Positions 33,064 to 42,945 are shown, numbered from the stretch's first letter. The stretch: 64,000 nucleotides of DNA from Actinomycetota bacterium (GCA_012523095.1 JAAYJE010000003.1:1-64000); one strand, 5' to 3'. Numbers and translations are program-made. The notes: generated by a model not told the origin, from the sequence alone.

Positions 33064-33723
33064 CTACAGCACCACCCGCCGGCTTTCTAGATGAAGGGTC
33101 ACCTTGCGCTTGATCCGCTGGAGCGCGTTATCCACCGTCTTGGTGTCGTGGCCGATTTCGGCGGCGATGGCTTCGTACGAGTTGCCCTCCAGGTAGTACT
33201 TGAGCACTCGCGACTCCAGCGGGCTGAGCAGCCGCAACAAGCAGTCAGTGAGGCTCGCACACTCCTCGGAGCTGATCACCTGCTGCACCGGGTCACTCGT
33301 TCGCCCCGACGGGATGATATCGGCGAGCGTACGGTTGTCGAAGTCGGCTCCGGAAGGCGAGTGACTGAAGCTCACATAGGTGTTGAGAGGTACGTGCTTC
33401 TGCCGGGAGGCTGTCTTGATGGCCGTGATGATCTGGCGGGTCACGCACAGTTCGGCGAAGCTGCGGAAAGTGGTGCTGCGGCCGTACTCGTAATCGCGGA
33501 TGGCCTTGTACAGCCCGATGTTGCCTTCCTGGATGAGGTCGTCCCCGTCACCACCGGCCAGGAAATACGAATTGGCCTTCAGCCGGACGAATTGTCTGTA
33601 TCTCGTCCAGATGCACCTGAGGGCGTCAGGGTCGCCGGCTTTTGCGTGGGCCACCAGTTCCTCATCGCTCGGCTCGATCGGGGGCTTATCCTGAGTCCTC
33701 CTGGCAAACGCCGCACTCTCCAT
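33064..33723 (-). CDS. sigH: RNA polymerase sigma-H type factor
   Basis: A 219-residue sigma-70 family factor of the SigH/Spo0H type. Region 2 reads DGDDLIQEGNIGLYKAIRDY and FRSFAELCVTRQIITAIKTA; region 4 near the end reads LSPLESRVLKYYLEGNSYEAIA (shortened) and TKTVDNALQRIKRK. The ATG at 33723 follows GGGAGGGATGAGGG. The neighbours yacP, rlmB and cysS are the same as for sigH in Firmicutes. In those it controls post-exponential genes; its regulon here is unknown. Confidence 0.92.
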   Translation of the reverse strand: MESAAFARRTQDKPPIEPSDEELVAHAKAGDPDALRCIWTRYRQFVRLKANSYFLAGGDGDDLIQEGNIGLYKAIRDYEYGRSTTFRSFAELCVTRQIITAIKTASRQKHVPLNTYVSFSHSPSGADFDNRTLADIIPSGRTSDPVQQVISSEECASLTDCLLRLLSPLESRVLKYYLEGNSYEAIAAEIGHDTKTVDNALQRIKRKVTLHLESRRVVL

Positions 33724-33753
33724 CCCTCATCCCTCCCGCTTTGCGATTGCGGG

Positions 33754-34296
33754 TCAAGCATCCGACCCCTGCCTTGGCCGGCCCGGCTTCTCCGGCTGCG
33801 CGCCAAGCGCATCGCGCAACGCTCTCAACTTGTCCACCGTGCCCGGATCGGCCCTCTCCTCGATCCGATGACCTATTGTAGTGCAATTCTCAGGATTTGC
33901 AATCCTTCTTGTGTATTCTTGCAAATCACCGACGAATTGCCTGGAGGACCGCCGAATGACGTTGGGCCGGAGGATGGTCTTCTGAAGCTGGTAATCCGAG
34001 GACACCGCCACAACACTTTCCCCTGCACTAAGCTTATAAACCTCTCGTTCAATGATACTATCAGCCGACCTGGTGAAGGACCCGAAATAGACGTCCACAT
34101 TGGCAGTTGCACTCTCTGTCTTCTGCAACATCTGCACGCGGGAGTCGAAGACTACGATGGCCCGGTCGGTAGTGCCGCCCATGTAGCTCGCTATACGGTC
34201 CACCATCCGCCTGCGCTCGTCCTCCAGGTCGAGGATGCCGACATGTCCCAGCAGCTCATGAAGCACGTTGTAGCCGTCGATCACGTAGACGGTCAT
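33754..34296 (-). CDS. yacP: YacP-like NYN-domain endoribonuclease
   Basis: A 180-residue NYN/PIN-like protein. VYVIDGYNVLHELLG carries the first acidic residue, AIVVFDSRVQ the second, and ADSIIEREV with VVAVSSDYQLQK the later acidic positions. The family (YacP/Rae1 in Bacillus) cleaves mRNA associated with ribosomes. Its ATG overlaps the rlmB stop by four bases. Confidence 0.88.
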   Translation of the reverse strand: MTVYVIDGYNVLHELLGHVGILDLEDERRRMVDRIASYMGGTTDRAIVVFDSRVQMLQKTESATANVDVYFGSFTRSADSIIEREVYKLSAGESVVAVSSDYQLQKTILRPNVIRRSSRQFVGDLQEYTRRIANPENCTTIGHRIEERADPGTVDKLRALRDALGAQPEKPGRPRQGSDA

Positions 34297-35072
34297 CCGG
34301 CACCGACCTTCTTGACGCGGCGCTGTCGTACCGCTTCGTATAGCAGTATGCCGGACGTCACGCTTACGTTCAGCGATCCAACGCGTCCGGCAAGGGGTAG
34401 ACCGACCATCACGTCACAGAGGGATGCAACCCTCCTCCCAAGCCCCTCACCCTCGGAGCCCAGCACGAAACAGGTCGAGTACCCATAGTCCTGCCCCGTG
34501 TACGATTCCGAGGCCCCGGCCGCCGCGCCGTAGATCCAAAAACCTTCCTTCTTCGCCGTGCCCAGGAAGTCGGCCAGGTTCCGAACCCTGCATACCGCGG
34601 CGTGCTCGGTGGCGCCGGCCGAGGCTTTGACGACGCTCCCGGTCACCTCGACCGCACGATGCCGCGGAATGATCACAGCAGCTCCGGCCCCCTCAGCCGA
34701 TCGGATAACGGCGCCCAAGTTGTGAGGATCCTGCACCCCATCCAAGGCCACCATGAGGGTGTGGTCGCGGAGAACGTCTTCGGGCTCCAGATACGGGAAC
34801 GGATCCACCACGGCGGCGATACCTTGGTGATCGGACGTCTTCAGCCGGTTGGTCAGCTCGGCCGCCGAGACCCGGTCTATCGGGGGCTGAGCGGCGCGGA
34901 CGCCCGCGCACCAACTAGGGAGCATCCCCTCCAGATCGTCGCCTGCCTTGCTCGTGGCAATCAGGATGACGTGCACCGTCCTCCGCCCCCGCAGCGCCTC
35001 GCGCACGGGGTTGCGGCCGTAGATCAGGTCGAGCGCCGGGCCCCTATCTGGTTCTAACAATCTTGTAGCCAC
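34293..35072 (-). CDS. rlmB: 23S rRNA (guanosine-2'-O)-methyltransferase, TrmH/SpoU family
   Basis: About 259 residues from the GTG at 35072, which overlaps the cysS 3' end; the exact start is uncertain (a TTG at 35060 is possible). An N-terminal substrate-binding domain (LIYGRNPVREALRG) precedes the SPOUT knot: LDGVQDPHNLGAVIRSAE (motif 1), CFVLGSEGEGLGRRV (motif 2) and VGSLNVSVTSGILLYEA (motif 3). It methylates a G in 23S rRNA using SAM. Confidence 0.9.
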   Translation of the reverse strand: MATRLLEPDRGPALDLIYGRNPVREALRGRRTVHVILIATSKAGDDLEGMLPSWCAGVRAAQPPIDRVSAAELTNRLKTSDHQGIAAVVDPFPYLEPEDVLRDHTLMVALDGVQDPHNLGAVIRSAEGAGAAVIIPRHRAVEVTGSVVKASAGATEHAAVCRVRNLADFLGTAKKEGFWIYGAAAGASESYTGQDYGYSTCFVLGSEGEGLGRRVASLCDVMVGLPLAGRVGSLNVSVTSGILLYEAVRQRRVKKVGAG

Positions 35073-36522
35073 CTGGAACGTCCCGCACTTCGTATCCGCA
35101 CTGGGCGATGGTCGTCCGTAGCTCATCCGCGCGGGCAAAATCGCGCCGGGCCCGGCATTGCTGCCTCTCCTCCGCCATGGCCGCGACCTCGTCAGGGACA
35201 TGGTCGTTTCCTCCGGCTACCGCGTCCAAACCTAGGACATGCACCATTTTCACCATCTCCGCCCGCATCTGAGCGGCCGTGTCCGCATCCAGCTCGCCGG
35301 CTGCTAAGGCGGCGTTCGCCTCTCGCGCGATACCGAATAGTTCGGCCAGAGCGGCGGCCGTGTTGAGGTCATCAGCCATGGCATCGGCGAAGGCCTCTTG
35401 CCGCGTCGCAACCTTCTGTAGGATGGAGGCCGTGGATCCGGCCGCGGTGACGCCTTCCGGGGTTGTTCCATCGGCTCCGGCGGGCCTGACTTCGGCGCCC
35501 GGCTGAAAGGCAGACACGCGCGCCGAGGCGGCACTCCCCGCTCGGTCGGCCAGCTCCAGGAACACGTTCCTCAGCCTGTCCACCTGTTGCTCGGCCTCGC
35601 GGAGAACCTCCTCGCTGAACTCCATGGGACTGCGATAGTGACTCCCGAGGAACACGGTGATGAGCGCCTCCGGCCTGTGCTGGTCGAGCACCTCCCTCAA
35701 AGTGAGGATGTTCCCCAGGCTCTTCGACATCTTCTCCTGGCTCAGGTTGAGCATGCCGTTGTGCATCCAGAAACGGACGAACTGCGATTCGCGGGCGCCC
35801 TCAGCCTGTGCTATCTCGTTTTCGTGATGTGGGAAGATCAGGTCGCGGCCGCCGCCGTGTATGTCGAACCCCTGTCCCAGGTACTTCAAGCTCATAGCCG
35901 AGCATTCGATATGCCATCCCGGCCGACCTGGACCCCAGGGGCTGTCCCAGGCGGGCTCTCCCGGCTTGGCTCCCTTCCAAAGGGCGAAATCGAGGGGGGC
36001 GTGCTTGTCCTCCCCCATGGCCACGCGGGCGCCGTGTCGCATCTCCGTCACCTGCTGTTTCGACAGTTTGCCGTATTCCTCGAAACTGTCCACGTCGAAG
36101 TACACGTCGGAGCCCGCTTGGTAGGCATGGCCCCGTTCGAGCAGTTCGGTGATAAGACCGATGATGTCGCTGATATGCTCCGTAGCCAGCGGCTCCACGT
36201 CCGGCCGGCCCAGACCCAGGCGGTCGGTGTCCTCACGGTACGCCTGGGCGAACTCCGCGGCCACCTCAGCAGCCGTCCGCCCCTGGTCGATCGCCTTCAG
36301 GATGATGCGGTCGTCGATGTCGGTGATATTCTCCACCAAGGTGACTCGGTATCCGAGCGATTCGAAGTAACGTTTGGCGACCATGGAGACCACGAATGGG
36401 CGCGCGTTGCCGATATGTACCAGGTTGTAGACCGTGGGACCGCAGAAATACATGGTCACGTGGTCCGGGTCACGGGGGACGAACTCTCTCTTCTCCTGAC
36501 TCATCGAATCATACAGTCGCAC
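35044..36522 (-). CDS. cysS: Cysteinyl-tRNA synthetase
   Basis: A 492-residue class I synthetase. CGPTVYNLVHIGNARPF holds the HIGH motif, KMSKSLGN the KMSKS loop, and the zinc site uses Cys28, HIECSAMS and HHENEIAQ. A low-complexity Ala/Gly/Pro stretch of about 45 residues lies in the DALR region (roughly residues 330-375), longer than in most relatives. The C-terminus has the usual RRDFARADELRTTI motif. Confidence 0.96.
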   Translation of the reverse strand: MRLYDSMSQEKREFVPRDPDHVTMYFCGPTVYNLVHIGNARPFVVSMVAKRYFESLGYRVTLVENITDIDDRIILKAIDQGRTAAEVAAEFAQAYREDTDRLGLGRPDVEPLATEHISDIIGLITELLERGHAYQAGSDVYFDVDSFEEYGKLSKQQVTEMRHGARVAMGEDKHAPLDFALWKGAKPGEPAWDSPWGPGRPGWHIECSAMSLKYLGQGFDIHGGGRDLIFPHHENEIAQAEGARESQFVRFWMHNGMLNLSQEKMSKSLGNILTLREVLDQHRPEALITVFLGSHYRSPMEFSEEVLREAEQQVDRLRNVFLELADRAGSAASARVSAFQPGAEVRPAGADGTTPEGVTAAGSTASILQKVATRQEAFADAMADDLNTAAALAELFGIAREANAALAAGELDADTAAQMRAEMVKMVHVLGLDAVAGGNDHVPDEVAAMAEERQQCRARRDFARADELRTTIAQCGYEVRDVPGGYKIVRTR

Positions 36523-36576
36523 TTATCGGTCTCCTTGTGTCGGGGCCCCGATCTTCGATTGAACGACGGCTCGCGC

Positions 36577-38052
36577 CTAGGGCGAGTTCGCCTCCTTGTA
36601 CCGTGCCACATAGGCCAAGGCCTCGTCCAGGCGGGCAAGAATGGTACTCCTCCCCAGTCCTCCCACCAAGTAGAACAACTCCGGCCCCTCATCGCGCGCG
36701 CTGAGGGCTATACGCAGCGGATGGTAGAGCGCCTTACCTTTGATACCCTGCTCCTTAGCCTTCTCTACCAGTGTGCGCAGCGTTTCCTGAGCCTCTTTCG
36801 CGGGTAGATACTCACTCGGCATAGCTGAGAAGACCTCTCGGGCCAGGTCGAACAGCGTGTCGCTGTCCGCCGCCAGCAGCCCGTCCGCGCACGGGCAGGC
36901 CGTGGGATCAGTTTCCTCCACGAACACGGCCACGTAGTCGGGGGCATCCCCCAGCACCGTCAGCTTGGACTGTACGGCCTCCGTAACCACCTCCCGCTGA
37001 ACCGGCGCCAGTCTCAGTCCGGCCTCAGCCAGATGAGGCTCGATGAGCCGGTAGAGCTCCGCGACCTCCAACTCCCTGATATACAGGCCGTTCAGCCAGT
37101 CGAGCTTCTGGACGTCGAAGACGGCCGGGCTCTTCGACACCTTTTCGATGTCGAACTCGGCTATCAATTCTGCCAGACTGAACTTGTCGCGCTCGTCGGC
37201 CGGGTGCCAGCTGAGCAAAGCTAGATAGTTGACCATGGCGGCGGGCAGGTAGCCCAGCGCTCGAAAGTCCCCGATGGAAGTGGCTCCATGTCGCTTGGAG
37301 AGCTTGCTCCCATCAGGTGCGAGTATCAGAGAATGGTGACCATAGCGGGGTGCCGGCTCGCCCAGAGCGCTGAAGAGCATCAGCTGTCGGGCCGTGTTGG
37401 TGATGTGATCCTCACCGCGGATGACGTGAGTGATCTCCATCCCCGCGTCATCGACCACGACGGCGAAGTTGTAGGAATAGCCTCCGTCGGTGCGCTTGAT
37501 GATGAAGTCGCCGATGACGTCGGAGGAAAAGGTGATGGACCCGTGGATGAGGTCCTCGAAAGTGACGTCGCCTTCCGGGACTCTGAATCGGATGACCGCC
37601 TTCTCTCCGGCGGCGAGCCGCATCTCGATCTCCGCGGCCGAAAGGCCTAGGCAGGTACGATCGTACACCGGCATCTCGCCACGGGCCAGCAGGCGCTCCT
37701 TGCGCTCCTCCAGTACCTCCTGGGAGCAGAAACACGGGTAGGCCCACCCTTTGGCCAACAACTTGTCGACGGCCGCCTCATAGAGATGCGCCCGCCGGCT
37801 TTGACGATATGGCCCATACTCGCCCCCCACGTCGGGGCCCTCGTCCGCCTGTAGACGGAGCCAGGTCAGATCTCTCAGAATGCTGGCGTCGTGGGTTGTA
37901 TCGGACCGTTTAAGGTCGGTGTCTTCGATGCGGAGGACCATGGTGCCTCCGCAGTGACGGGCGTAGAGGAAGTTGTAGAGAGCGGTTCGGGCGCTGCCCA
38001 CATGGAGCGAACCGGTGGGGCTCGGAGCGAACCGTACACGCACGCCGCTCAC
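36577..38052 (-). CDS. gltX: Glutamyl-tRNA synthetase
   Basis: A 491-residue class I synthetase. The GTG at 38052 overlaps the ispF stop (GTGA), so it is preferred over the longer reading. RFAPSPTGSLHVGSARTALYN gives the HIGH-like motif, GSKLSKRHGATS the KMSKS-like loop. CFCSQEVLEERKERLL fits the zinc-like region. It may be discriminating or non-discriminating for tRNA-Gln; the sequence alone does not show which. Confidence 0.95.
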   Translation of the reverse strand: MSGVRVRFAPSPTGSLHVGSARTALYNFLYARHCGGTMVLRIEDTDLKRSDTTHDASILRDLTWLRLQADEGPDVGGEYGPYRQSRRAHLYEAAVDKLLAKGWAYPCFCSQEVLEERKERLLARGEMPVYDRTCLGLSAAEIEMRLAAGEKAVIRFRVPEGDVTFEDLIHGSITFSSDVIGDFIIKRTDGGYSYNFAVVVDDAGMEITHVIRGEDHITNTARQLMLFSALGEPAPRYGHHSLILAPDGSKLSKRHGATSIGDFRALGYLPAAMVNYLALLSWHPADERDKFSLAELIAEFDIEKVSKSPAVFDVQKLDWLNGLYIRELEVAELYRLIEPHLAEAGLRLAPVQREVVTEAVQSKLTVLGDAPDYVAVFVEETDPTACPCADGLLAADSDTLFDLAREVFSAMPSEYLPAKEAQETLRTLVEKAKEQGIKGKALYHPLRIALSARDEGPELFYLVGGLGRSTILARLDEALAYVARYKEANSP

Positions 38053-38570
38053 GACACCGTTCCCTTCCCCGCCTCCGGCCACGCCACCAGAGCCACCGCC
38101 TGGGCGGCGATGCCTTCTCCCCGTCCGGTGAAGCCCATGCCCTCGGTGGTCGTCCCTCGTAGGTTGATCCGCTCCACTCCTATGCCGATGGCGGACGCGA
38201 GTCGCGCGCGCATAGCCCCCCGGTGGGGGGCTATGCGCGGCTCTTCGCAGACGATCACGGCGTCAACGTTCACAACTTCCATCCCCTTATCCCGGAGAAC
38301 GCCCGCCACGGTCGTGAGCAGCTCCAGGCTGTCCGCGCCCGCGAAGGCGGGGGCCGTCTCGGGAAACAGGCTCCCGATGTCCTCCAAGCCTGCCGCGCCC
38401 AACAACGCGTCCATGACGGCGTGGCTGAGCACGTCGGCGTCACTATGGCCCTGCAGACCATCGTGCCCGCGCAACCGCAGACCACCGAGCACCAGAGGCC
38501 GGTCGGGAACGAAACGGTGGGCGTCGAAGCCTACGCCCACCCGGAGGGGGCAGGGATCGTTTCTCATCAT
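38049..38570 (-). CDS. ispF: 2-C-methyl-D-erythritol 2,4-cyclodiphosphate synthase
   Basis: A 173-residue trimeric zinc enzyme of the MEP isoprenoid pathway. GVGFDAHRF and GLQGHSDADVLSHAVMDALLGA carry metal-binding Asp/His residues; DIGSLFPET and TEGMGFTGRGEGIAAQAVAL are the usual later motifs. It lies 29 bases downstream of ispD, the pathway step two before it, and overlaps gltX. Confidence 0.96.
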   Translation of the reverse strand: MMRNDPCPLRVGVGFDAHRFVPDRPLVLGGLRLRGHDGLQGHSDADVLSHAVMDALLGAAGLEDIGSLFPETAPAFAGADSLELLTTVAGVLRDKGMEVVNVDAVIVCEEPRIAPHRGAMRARLASAIGIGVERINLRGTTTEGMGFTGRGEGIAAQAVALVAWPEAGKGTVS

Positions 38571-38599
38571 CGTACCTCAGCCGATCTGCTGTATCTCTC

Positions 38600-39319
38600 T
38601 CACCGCCGGCGCTCCGCCAATATCTGCTCGGCGTGCCGCAGGTCGACGCGATTCGTTACTTTGAAGTTCTCCGGCGAGCCTTCCACCACCGCCAATCGCC
38701 CGCCTCGTGCTTCTACAAGGGACGCATCGTCGGTGACGCCTCGCAGGGCGTCCTCTGGAACATTGTACGCGTCCATCAACACCTCTCTACGAAAGATCTG
38801 CGGTGTCTGAGCGCGCCACAAGAAACGCCTCTCGGGAGTGCTCCTGATGAGCTTGGACTCGTCCACGACCTTGATTGTGTCGACGCAGGGCACGGCCACG
38901 ACCACGCCCTCCAGACTCGGATCCATCTCGAGGGTCTGCACGGCGTTGCTGATCTCCTCGCAGGTGACCAGCGGGCGGGCGCCATCGTGCACTCCCACCA
39001 AGTCGTAAGTGCCTATCTCCGCCAAGGCCAGGAGGCCGTTCTTCACGGAGAGCGGCCTTTCGTCGCCGCCGGCCGTCACGCGCACGACTTTCGCGATGCG
39101 TTCCAGCTTGATCTCTTCTTGACAGTACTCTACATCCTGCGAGTTGACCACCACCACAATGGCGCCGACAGCGTCACAGATGCTGAGAGCGCCGAGCGTG
39201 CGCTGGATCATGGGGATGCCTAAGAGCGGCACATATTGCTTGGGAAGACCGGAGTCGAGACGAACCCCGTGGCCTGCCGCAGCGACCACCAGCGCAAGAC
39301 TCAGCTTGGTACGGCCCAC
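38600..39319 (-). CDS. ispD: 2-C-methyl-D-erythritol 4-phosphate cytidylyltransferase
   Basis: A 239-residue nucleotidyltransferase of the MEP pathway. VVAAAGHGVRLDSGLPKQYVPL is the CTP-binding start (slightly shortened here), VHDGARPLV and PEDALRGVTDDASLVEA the later motifs. GTG 39319 is the likely start. It is followed by ispF. Confidence 0.95.
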   Translation of the reverse strand: MGRTKLSLALVVAAAGHGVRLDSGLPKQYVPLLGIPMIQRTLGALSICDAVGAIVVVVNSQDVEYCQEEIKLERIAKVVRVTAGGDERPLSVKNGLLALAEIGTYDLVGVHDGARPLVTCEEISNAVQTLEMDPSLEGVVVAVPCVDTIKVVDESKLIRSTPERRFLWRAQTPQIFRREVLMDAYNVPEDALRGVTDDASLVEARGGRLAVVEGSPENFKVTNRVDLRHAEQILAERRR

Positions 39320-39334
39320 AACACCCCCTGCCGG

Positions 39335-40381
39335 TCAGGAGACCAGACGGGCGAAGACCATCTTGCCCGACGGGTTCTGCAACACCGAGGTCACCTCGAC
39401 CTCCACGTCATCACCGACCCGCCTGCGCCCCCCCTCGATGACCACCATGGTCCCGTCGTCGAGGTAGGCCACACCCTGGTCCTCTTCCTTGCCTTCCCGG
39501 ATGACCCGTACCTGCAGGCTCTCCCCCGGTAGCACGGTGGCCTTGAGGGAATGGGCCAGCTCATTCATGTTAAGGACCTCCACCCCCTGGATATGAGACA
39601 TCTTATCCAGGTTGTAGTCGGTGGTGAGGATACAGGCCTTCATCTCCTTGGCTAACTTGATGAGCTTGATGTCTACCTCGCTCACGCTGGGAAAGTCACG
39701 CTCGATGATGGTCAGACGGCCGCTGCTATCCTGCAGACTACGCACCGTGTCCAGTCCACGTCGACCACGGGCCCTCTTGCCCGGCTCCGCGGAATCTGCA
39801 ATAGACTGCAGTTCTTCGAGCACGAAGCCGGGGATCACCAGATCACCCTCGATGAAGCCGCCGGCCACGGCCGCAGCAATGCGACCGTCGATGATCGCCG
39901 ACGTATCGAGTAGCTTGGGCCTTATGAACTGCTTGGCGCCGGGTTGTTGTAGAAGCCCTTTGAAGCCCAGGACGCGGGCCAGATCCGTGTGACGCTTGTA
40001 ACCCAGATAGGCGAAGAGATAGCCGCTCACCGCATAGAGGAGCGGGAGAAGATACGGCCCGACCACCGGCATATCCTTGATGGCTAGACCACCTAAGGCC
40101 GCTATGACGAGCCCCCCTAATAGACCAATCGTGGTGAAGATGAGCCCGCTCGCCGTGACGAGAGACGTGCCACGGTCCAACGCCCGCCCGAGCCTGGTGA
40201 CGGCTTTGCCCAAGAAATGCCCGACAACGACTCCGACGATGATACCGGCGATCACAGCCCCCGTGACGGCGGACCCATACTCCACCGAGCCGAGGTTGGC
40301 CTTGGGAAGGTAGCGGATGGCCAGTTCGTAACCGGTCACGCCGCCCACCAGCGCTAGGAGCAATCTGACGGCGAATACCAT
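39335..40381 (-). CDS. Membrane PIN-TRAM domain protein (YacL type)
   Basis: A 348-residue protein with four membrane helices (about 1-130), a PIN nuclease-like domain (LLDTSAIIDGRIAAAV with Asp, LVIPGFVLEELQ, ILTTDYNLDKM) and a C-terminal TRAM RNA-binding domain (PGESLQVRVIREGKEEDQGV in part). The acidic PIN residues look intact. YacL-type proteins lie between disA/radA and ispD in many Firmicutes and Actinobacteria. The substrate RNA is unknown. Confidence 0.9.
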   Translation of the reverse strand: MVFAVRLLLALVGGVTGYELAIRYLPKANLGSVEYGSAVTGAVIAGIIVGVVVGHFLGKAVTRLGRALDRGTSLVTASGLIFTTIGLLGGLVIAALGGLAIKDMPVVGPYLLPLLYAVSGYLFAYLGYKRHTDLARVLGFKGLLQQPGAKQFIRPKLLDTSAIIDGRIAAAVAGGFIEGDLVIPGFVLEELQSIADSAEPGKRARGRRGLDTVRSLQDSSGRLTIIERDFPSVSEVDIKLIKLAKEMKACILTTDYNLDKMSHIQGVEVLNMNELAHSLKATVLPGESLQVRVIREGKEEDQGVAYLDDGTMVVIEGGRRRVGDDVEVEVTSVLQNPSGKMVFARLVS

Positions 40382-40478
40382 CAGGTCACCGCCCTTGCCC
40401 GCCCTACAAGGCGGGGTTGTCCCACCACGCAGCCGGCTCCATGGTGGGGGCGGACGACGATATGCTCGGGCTCGAACA

Positions 40479-41561
40479 TCATCCGTGCCGTTCGACCCGG
40501 TCTAGCTCACGCAGGCGGATAAGGCCCTCCTTGATGTCGTGGGCCCGGGCCACTCCGACCCCATCGATGGCGGCCAGGTCCTCCACGGGAGCGCTCATGA
40601 TGCCCCGCAGAGTCCCGAACCGGGCCATGACGTTCTCGATGGCGTAACGGCTCAGGCGGGGGATCTTGCGAAGCATCCTGTAGCCACGAGGATGGAGATG
40701 TAACTCGAGCGCCTCCACATCAGGTCCGTAGCCAAGGATGCGAACGACACTCCCCGCTGACAGCAATTCGTCGGAGGGCAGATCACCCAGTGCCCGTTCG
40801 GCTTCGGCCAAGTGTTCGGGCGAGGGATCGGGCAGGTAGTCGGCCAGCACGGCCGACCTGTCCTCGCGGACATTGAACAGAAGCTCCTCCAGTTGCAACT
40901 GCACCAGACGGCCCTCGATGCCCAGCTCGATGATGTAGCGCTCGACCAGGTGGGAAAGCGCCAGCACCATCTCGGTGCGCTGCAGTACCGTGGTCACGTC
41001 GAAGAGAGTCACGGCCTGCTGGAACTCCAGAGTCGACAACGAGTCCATGACCAGATTCAGACGGCTCCGAAAGCGCTCGAGCGTCTGCAGGGCCTGATCG
41101 GCCTTGCTCAAGATGACCCGGATGGGGTCCATGATGTAGCGCACGTCCCCGACATAGATGGTAACCACATCCCGCGACGCAGAGATAGAAATGGCGAGTG
41201 CCTTCAGTTGCTTGGCCACCCGTTCGGCCGTGCGGTGGCGTGTACCGGTCTCTTGAGAGTCTATGCTCGCGTCAGGTATCAGTTGCACATTGGCATGGCT
41301 GATGTACTTGCCGGTGGGATCGAGGAGGATGGCTCCGTCCATCTTGGCCAGTTCATAGAGGATCATCGGCCGCATGGCCACGTTGATATGGATGCCTCCG
41401 GAGATCAACGACAGGATGCTCTCCTCGTCGGCAAAGACAAGAAGGGCTCCTGTGCGCGCTCGGACTATGTTATCGATGGACTGCCGGAGCTGTGTCCCCG
41501 GAGCGGTCATCTTGAGCGCCTCGATGAGTCGGCCTTGTGTGGCCAGGGGCTGTCTATCCAC
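40479..41561 (-). CDS. disA: Diadenylate cyclase DisA
   Basis: A 360-residue enzyme making c-di-AMP. The DAC domain has MDGAILLDPTG (DGA motif) and ETGTRHRTAERVA (RHR motif). A helical linker follows, and the C-terminal helix-hairpin-helix domain binds branched DNA. Its GTG overlaps the radA stop by eight bases. RadA is known to control DisA in Bacillus, and the arrangement suggests the same link. Confidence 0.95.
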   Translation of the reverse strand: MDRQPLATQGRLIEALKMTAPGTQLRQSIDNIVRARTGALLVFADEESILSLISGGIHINVAMRPMILYELAKMDGAILLDPTGKYISHANVQLIPDASIDSQETGTRHRTAERVAKQLKALAISISASRDVVTIYVGDVRYIMDPIRVILSKADQALQTLERFRSRLNLVMDSLSTLEFQQAVTLFDVTTVLQRTEMVLALSHLVERYIIELGIEGRLVQLQLEELLFNVREDRSAVLADYLPDPSPEHLAEAERALGDLPSDELLSAGSVVRILGYGPDVEALELHLHPRGYRMLRKIPRLSRYAIENVMARFGTLRGIMSAPVEDLAAIDGVGVARAHDIKEGLIRLRELDRVERHG

Positions 41562-42945
41562 CGTTGCTCCTCGCTGTCACCCGCTTGACGGCCTGTTCGA
41601 CATCGAAGCCCGCCTGCAATCTCAACCCTGAGTCTCTTCCACCCGCCTTGGAGAATTCCTCGACATTGCGGCCTGGTACGAGGATCTGGGAGAACCCACG
41701 GCGCACCAGTTCCTGGATACGTTTTTCCCCCTGCAAGGCATATCGTACCTTCCCGGTGAGACTCACCTCTCCGAAGGCGGCCACGCCTTGTCCGCCGGCG
41801 CCGTCCCGCCAGGCTGTGGCGATCGCCAGCGCCACGGCAAGGTCGGCCGCAGGGTCCTCCAACGCGAGCCCACCTGCAACGTTAACAAATATGTCGCACT
41901 TGAGGAGCGGCAATCGGGCCCGTCTGCTGAGAACGGCCACTATCATAGCGAGGCGGTTGCGATCCACCCCCCTAGCGACCCGCTGCGGCAGGGCGAGGCT
42001 GCTCGGGGCCACCAAGGCCTGCACCTCCGCCAAGAGACAGCGCGTGCCTTCCAAGACCGGCACCACTACCGACCCCGAGCGGAGATCACCTTCTTCAAGA
42101 AAGACCGAGGCGGGATCCGGCACCTCCACCAAGCCCTGCTCGGCCATCTGGAACACGCCCACCTCGTTCGTGGAACCGAAGCGGTTCTTGACGGCCCGAA
42201 GGATCCGGAAAGGCTGAGTGCGCTCCCCCTCGAAGGACAGCACCGCGTCGACCATGTGCTCCAACACTCGTGGCCCGGCCAGCTCTCCCTCTTTCGTCAC
42301 ATGCCCCACCAGAACCACAGTGATCCCGTTGTCCTTCGCCACGCGCACCAGCTGCGCCGTAGCGTCGCGGATCTGTGCCACCGACCCCGGCGCGGAGCCG
42401 ACTTCGCCGGACCAGAGCGTCTGCACAGAATCGACCACGCAGACGGCGGGTTTCAGATGCTCGAGGGCGGCCATCACAGATTCCGTCTGGGTCTCTGGAA
42501 GCAACCGCAGCCCACTGCCCTCCCCGCCCAGCCTCATGCTTCGGAGCTTGACCTGTCCGGCCGATTCCTCGCCCGACACAAGGAGGGTGGAGACACCCGC
42601 GGCCTCCATGCTGAGGAGCGATTGCAGGAGGAGGGTGCTCTTGCCCACTCCCGGCGCCCCGCCCACCAGGACCACGGAGCCTGCCACGAACCCACCGCCC
42701 AGCACCCTGTCGAACTCAGCCAGGCCGCTCTCCGTACGACTCTGGGCGTCCAGGTCGACATCTATCAGGCGTAGGGGAGCGGGGCTGGCGGTGACGGGTG
42801 CGGCCCGGCCGGCGTTCCGCCGGCCGGGCCGCACCGCAACCGCCTCTTCACTGATGGTGTTCCACCGGCCACAACCAGGACACCGTCCCAGCCAGCCCGG
42901 CGATGAGTACCCACACTCCCGGCAAACGAAGGAGCCCTTACGCAT
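41554..42945 (-). CDS. radA: DNA repair protein RadA
   Basis: A 463-residue branch-migration helicase. The zinc finger is CRECGYSSPGWLGRCPGCGRW (one residue shortened in the family pattern C-x2-C-x10+-C-x2-C). The RecA core has GGAPGVGKST (Walker A), the RadA-specific KNRFGSTNEVG motif, and the C-terminal Lon-protease-like domain contains ADLAVALAIAT. It helps process recombination intermediates. Confidence 0.96.
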   Translation of the reverse strand: MRKGSFVCRECGYSSPGWLGRCPGCGRWNTISEEAVAVRPGRRNAGRAAPVTASPAPLRLIDVDLDAQSRTESGLAEFDRVLGGGFVAGSVVLVGGAPGVGKSTLLLQSLLSMEAAGVSTLLVSGEESAGQVKLRSMRLGGEGSGLRLLPETQTESVMAALEHLKPAVCVVDSVQTLWSGEVGSAPGSVAQIRDATAQLVRVAKDNGITVVLVGHVTKEGELAGPRVLEHMVDAVLSFEGERTQPFRILRAVKNRFGSTNEVGVFQMAEQGLVEVPDPASVFLEEGDLRSGSVVVPVLEGTRCLLAEVQALVAPSSLALPQRVARGVDRNRLAMIVAVLSRRARLPLLKCDIFVNVAGGLALEDPAADLAVALAIATAWRDGAGGQGVAAFGEVSLTGKVRYALQGEKRIQELVRRGFSQILVPGRNVEEFSKAGGRDSGLRLQAGFDVEQAVKRVTARSNGG

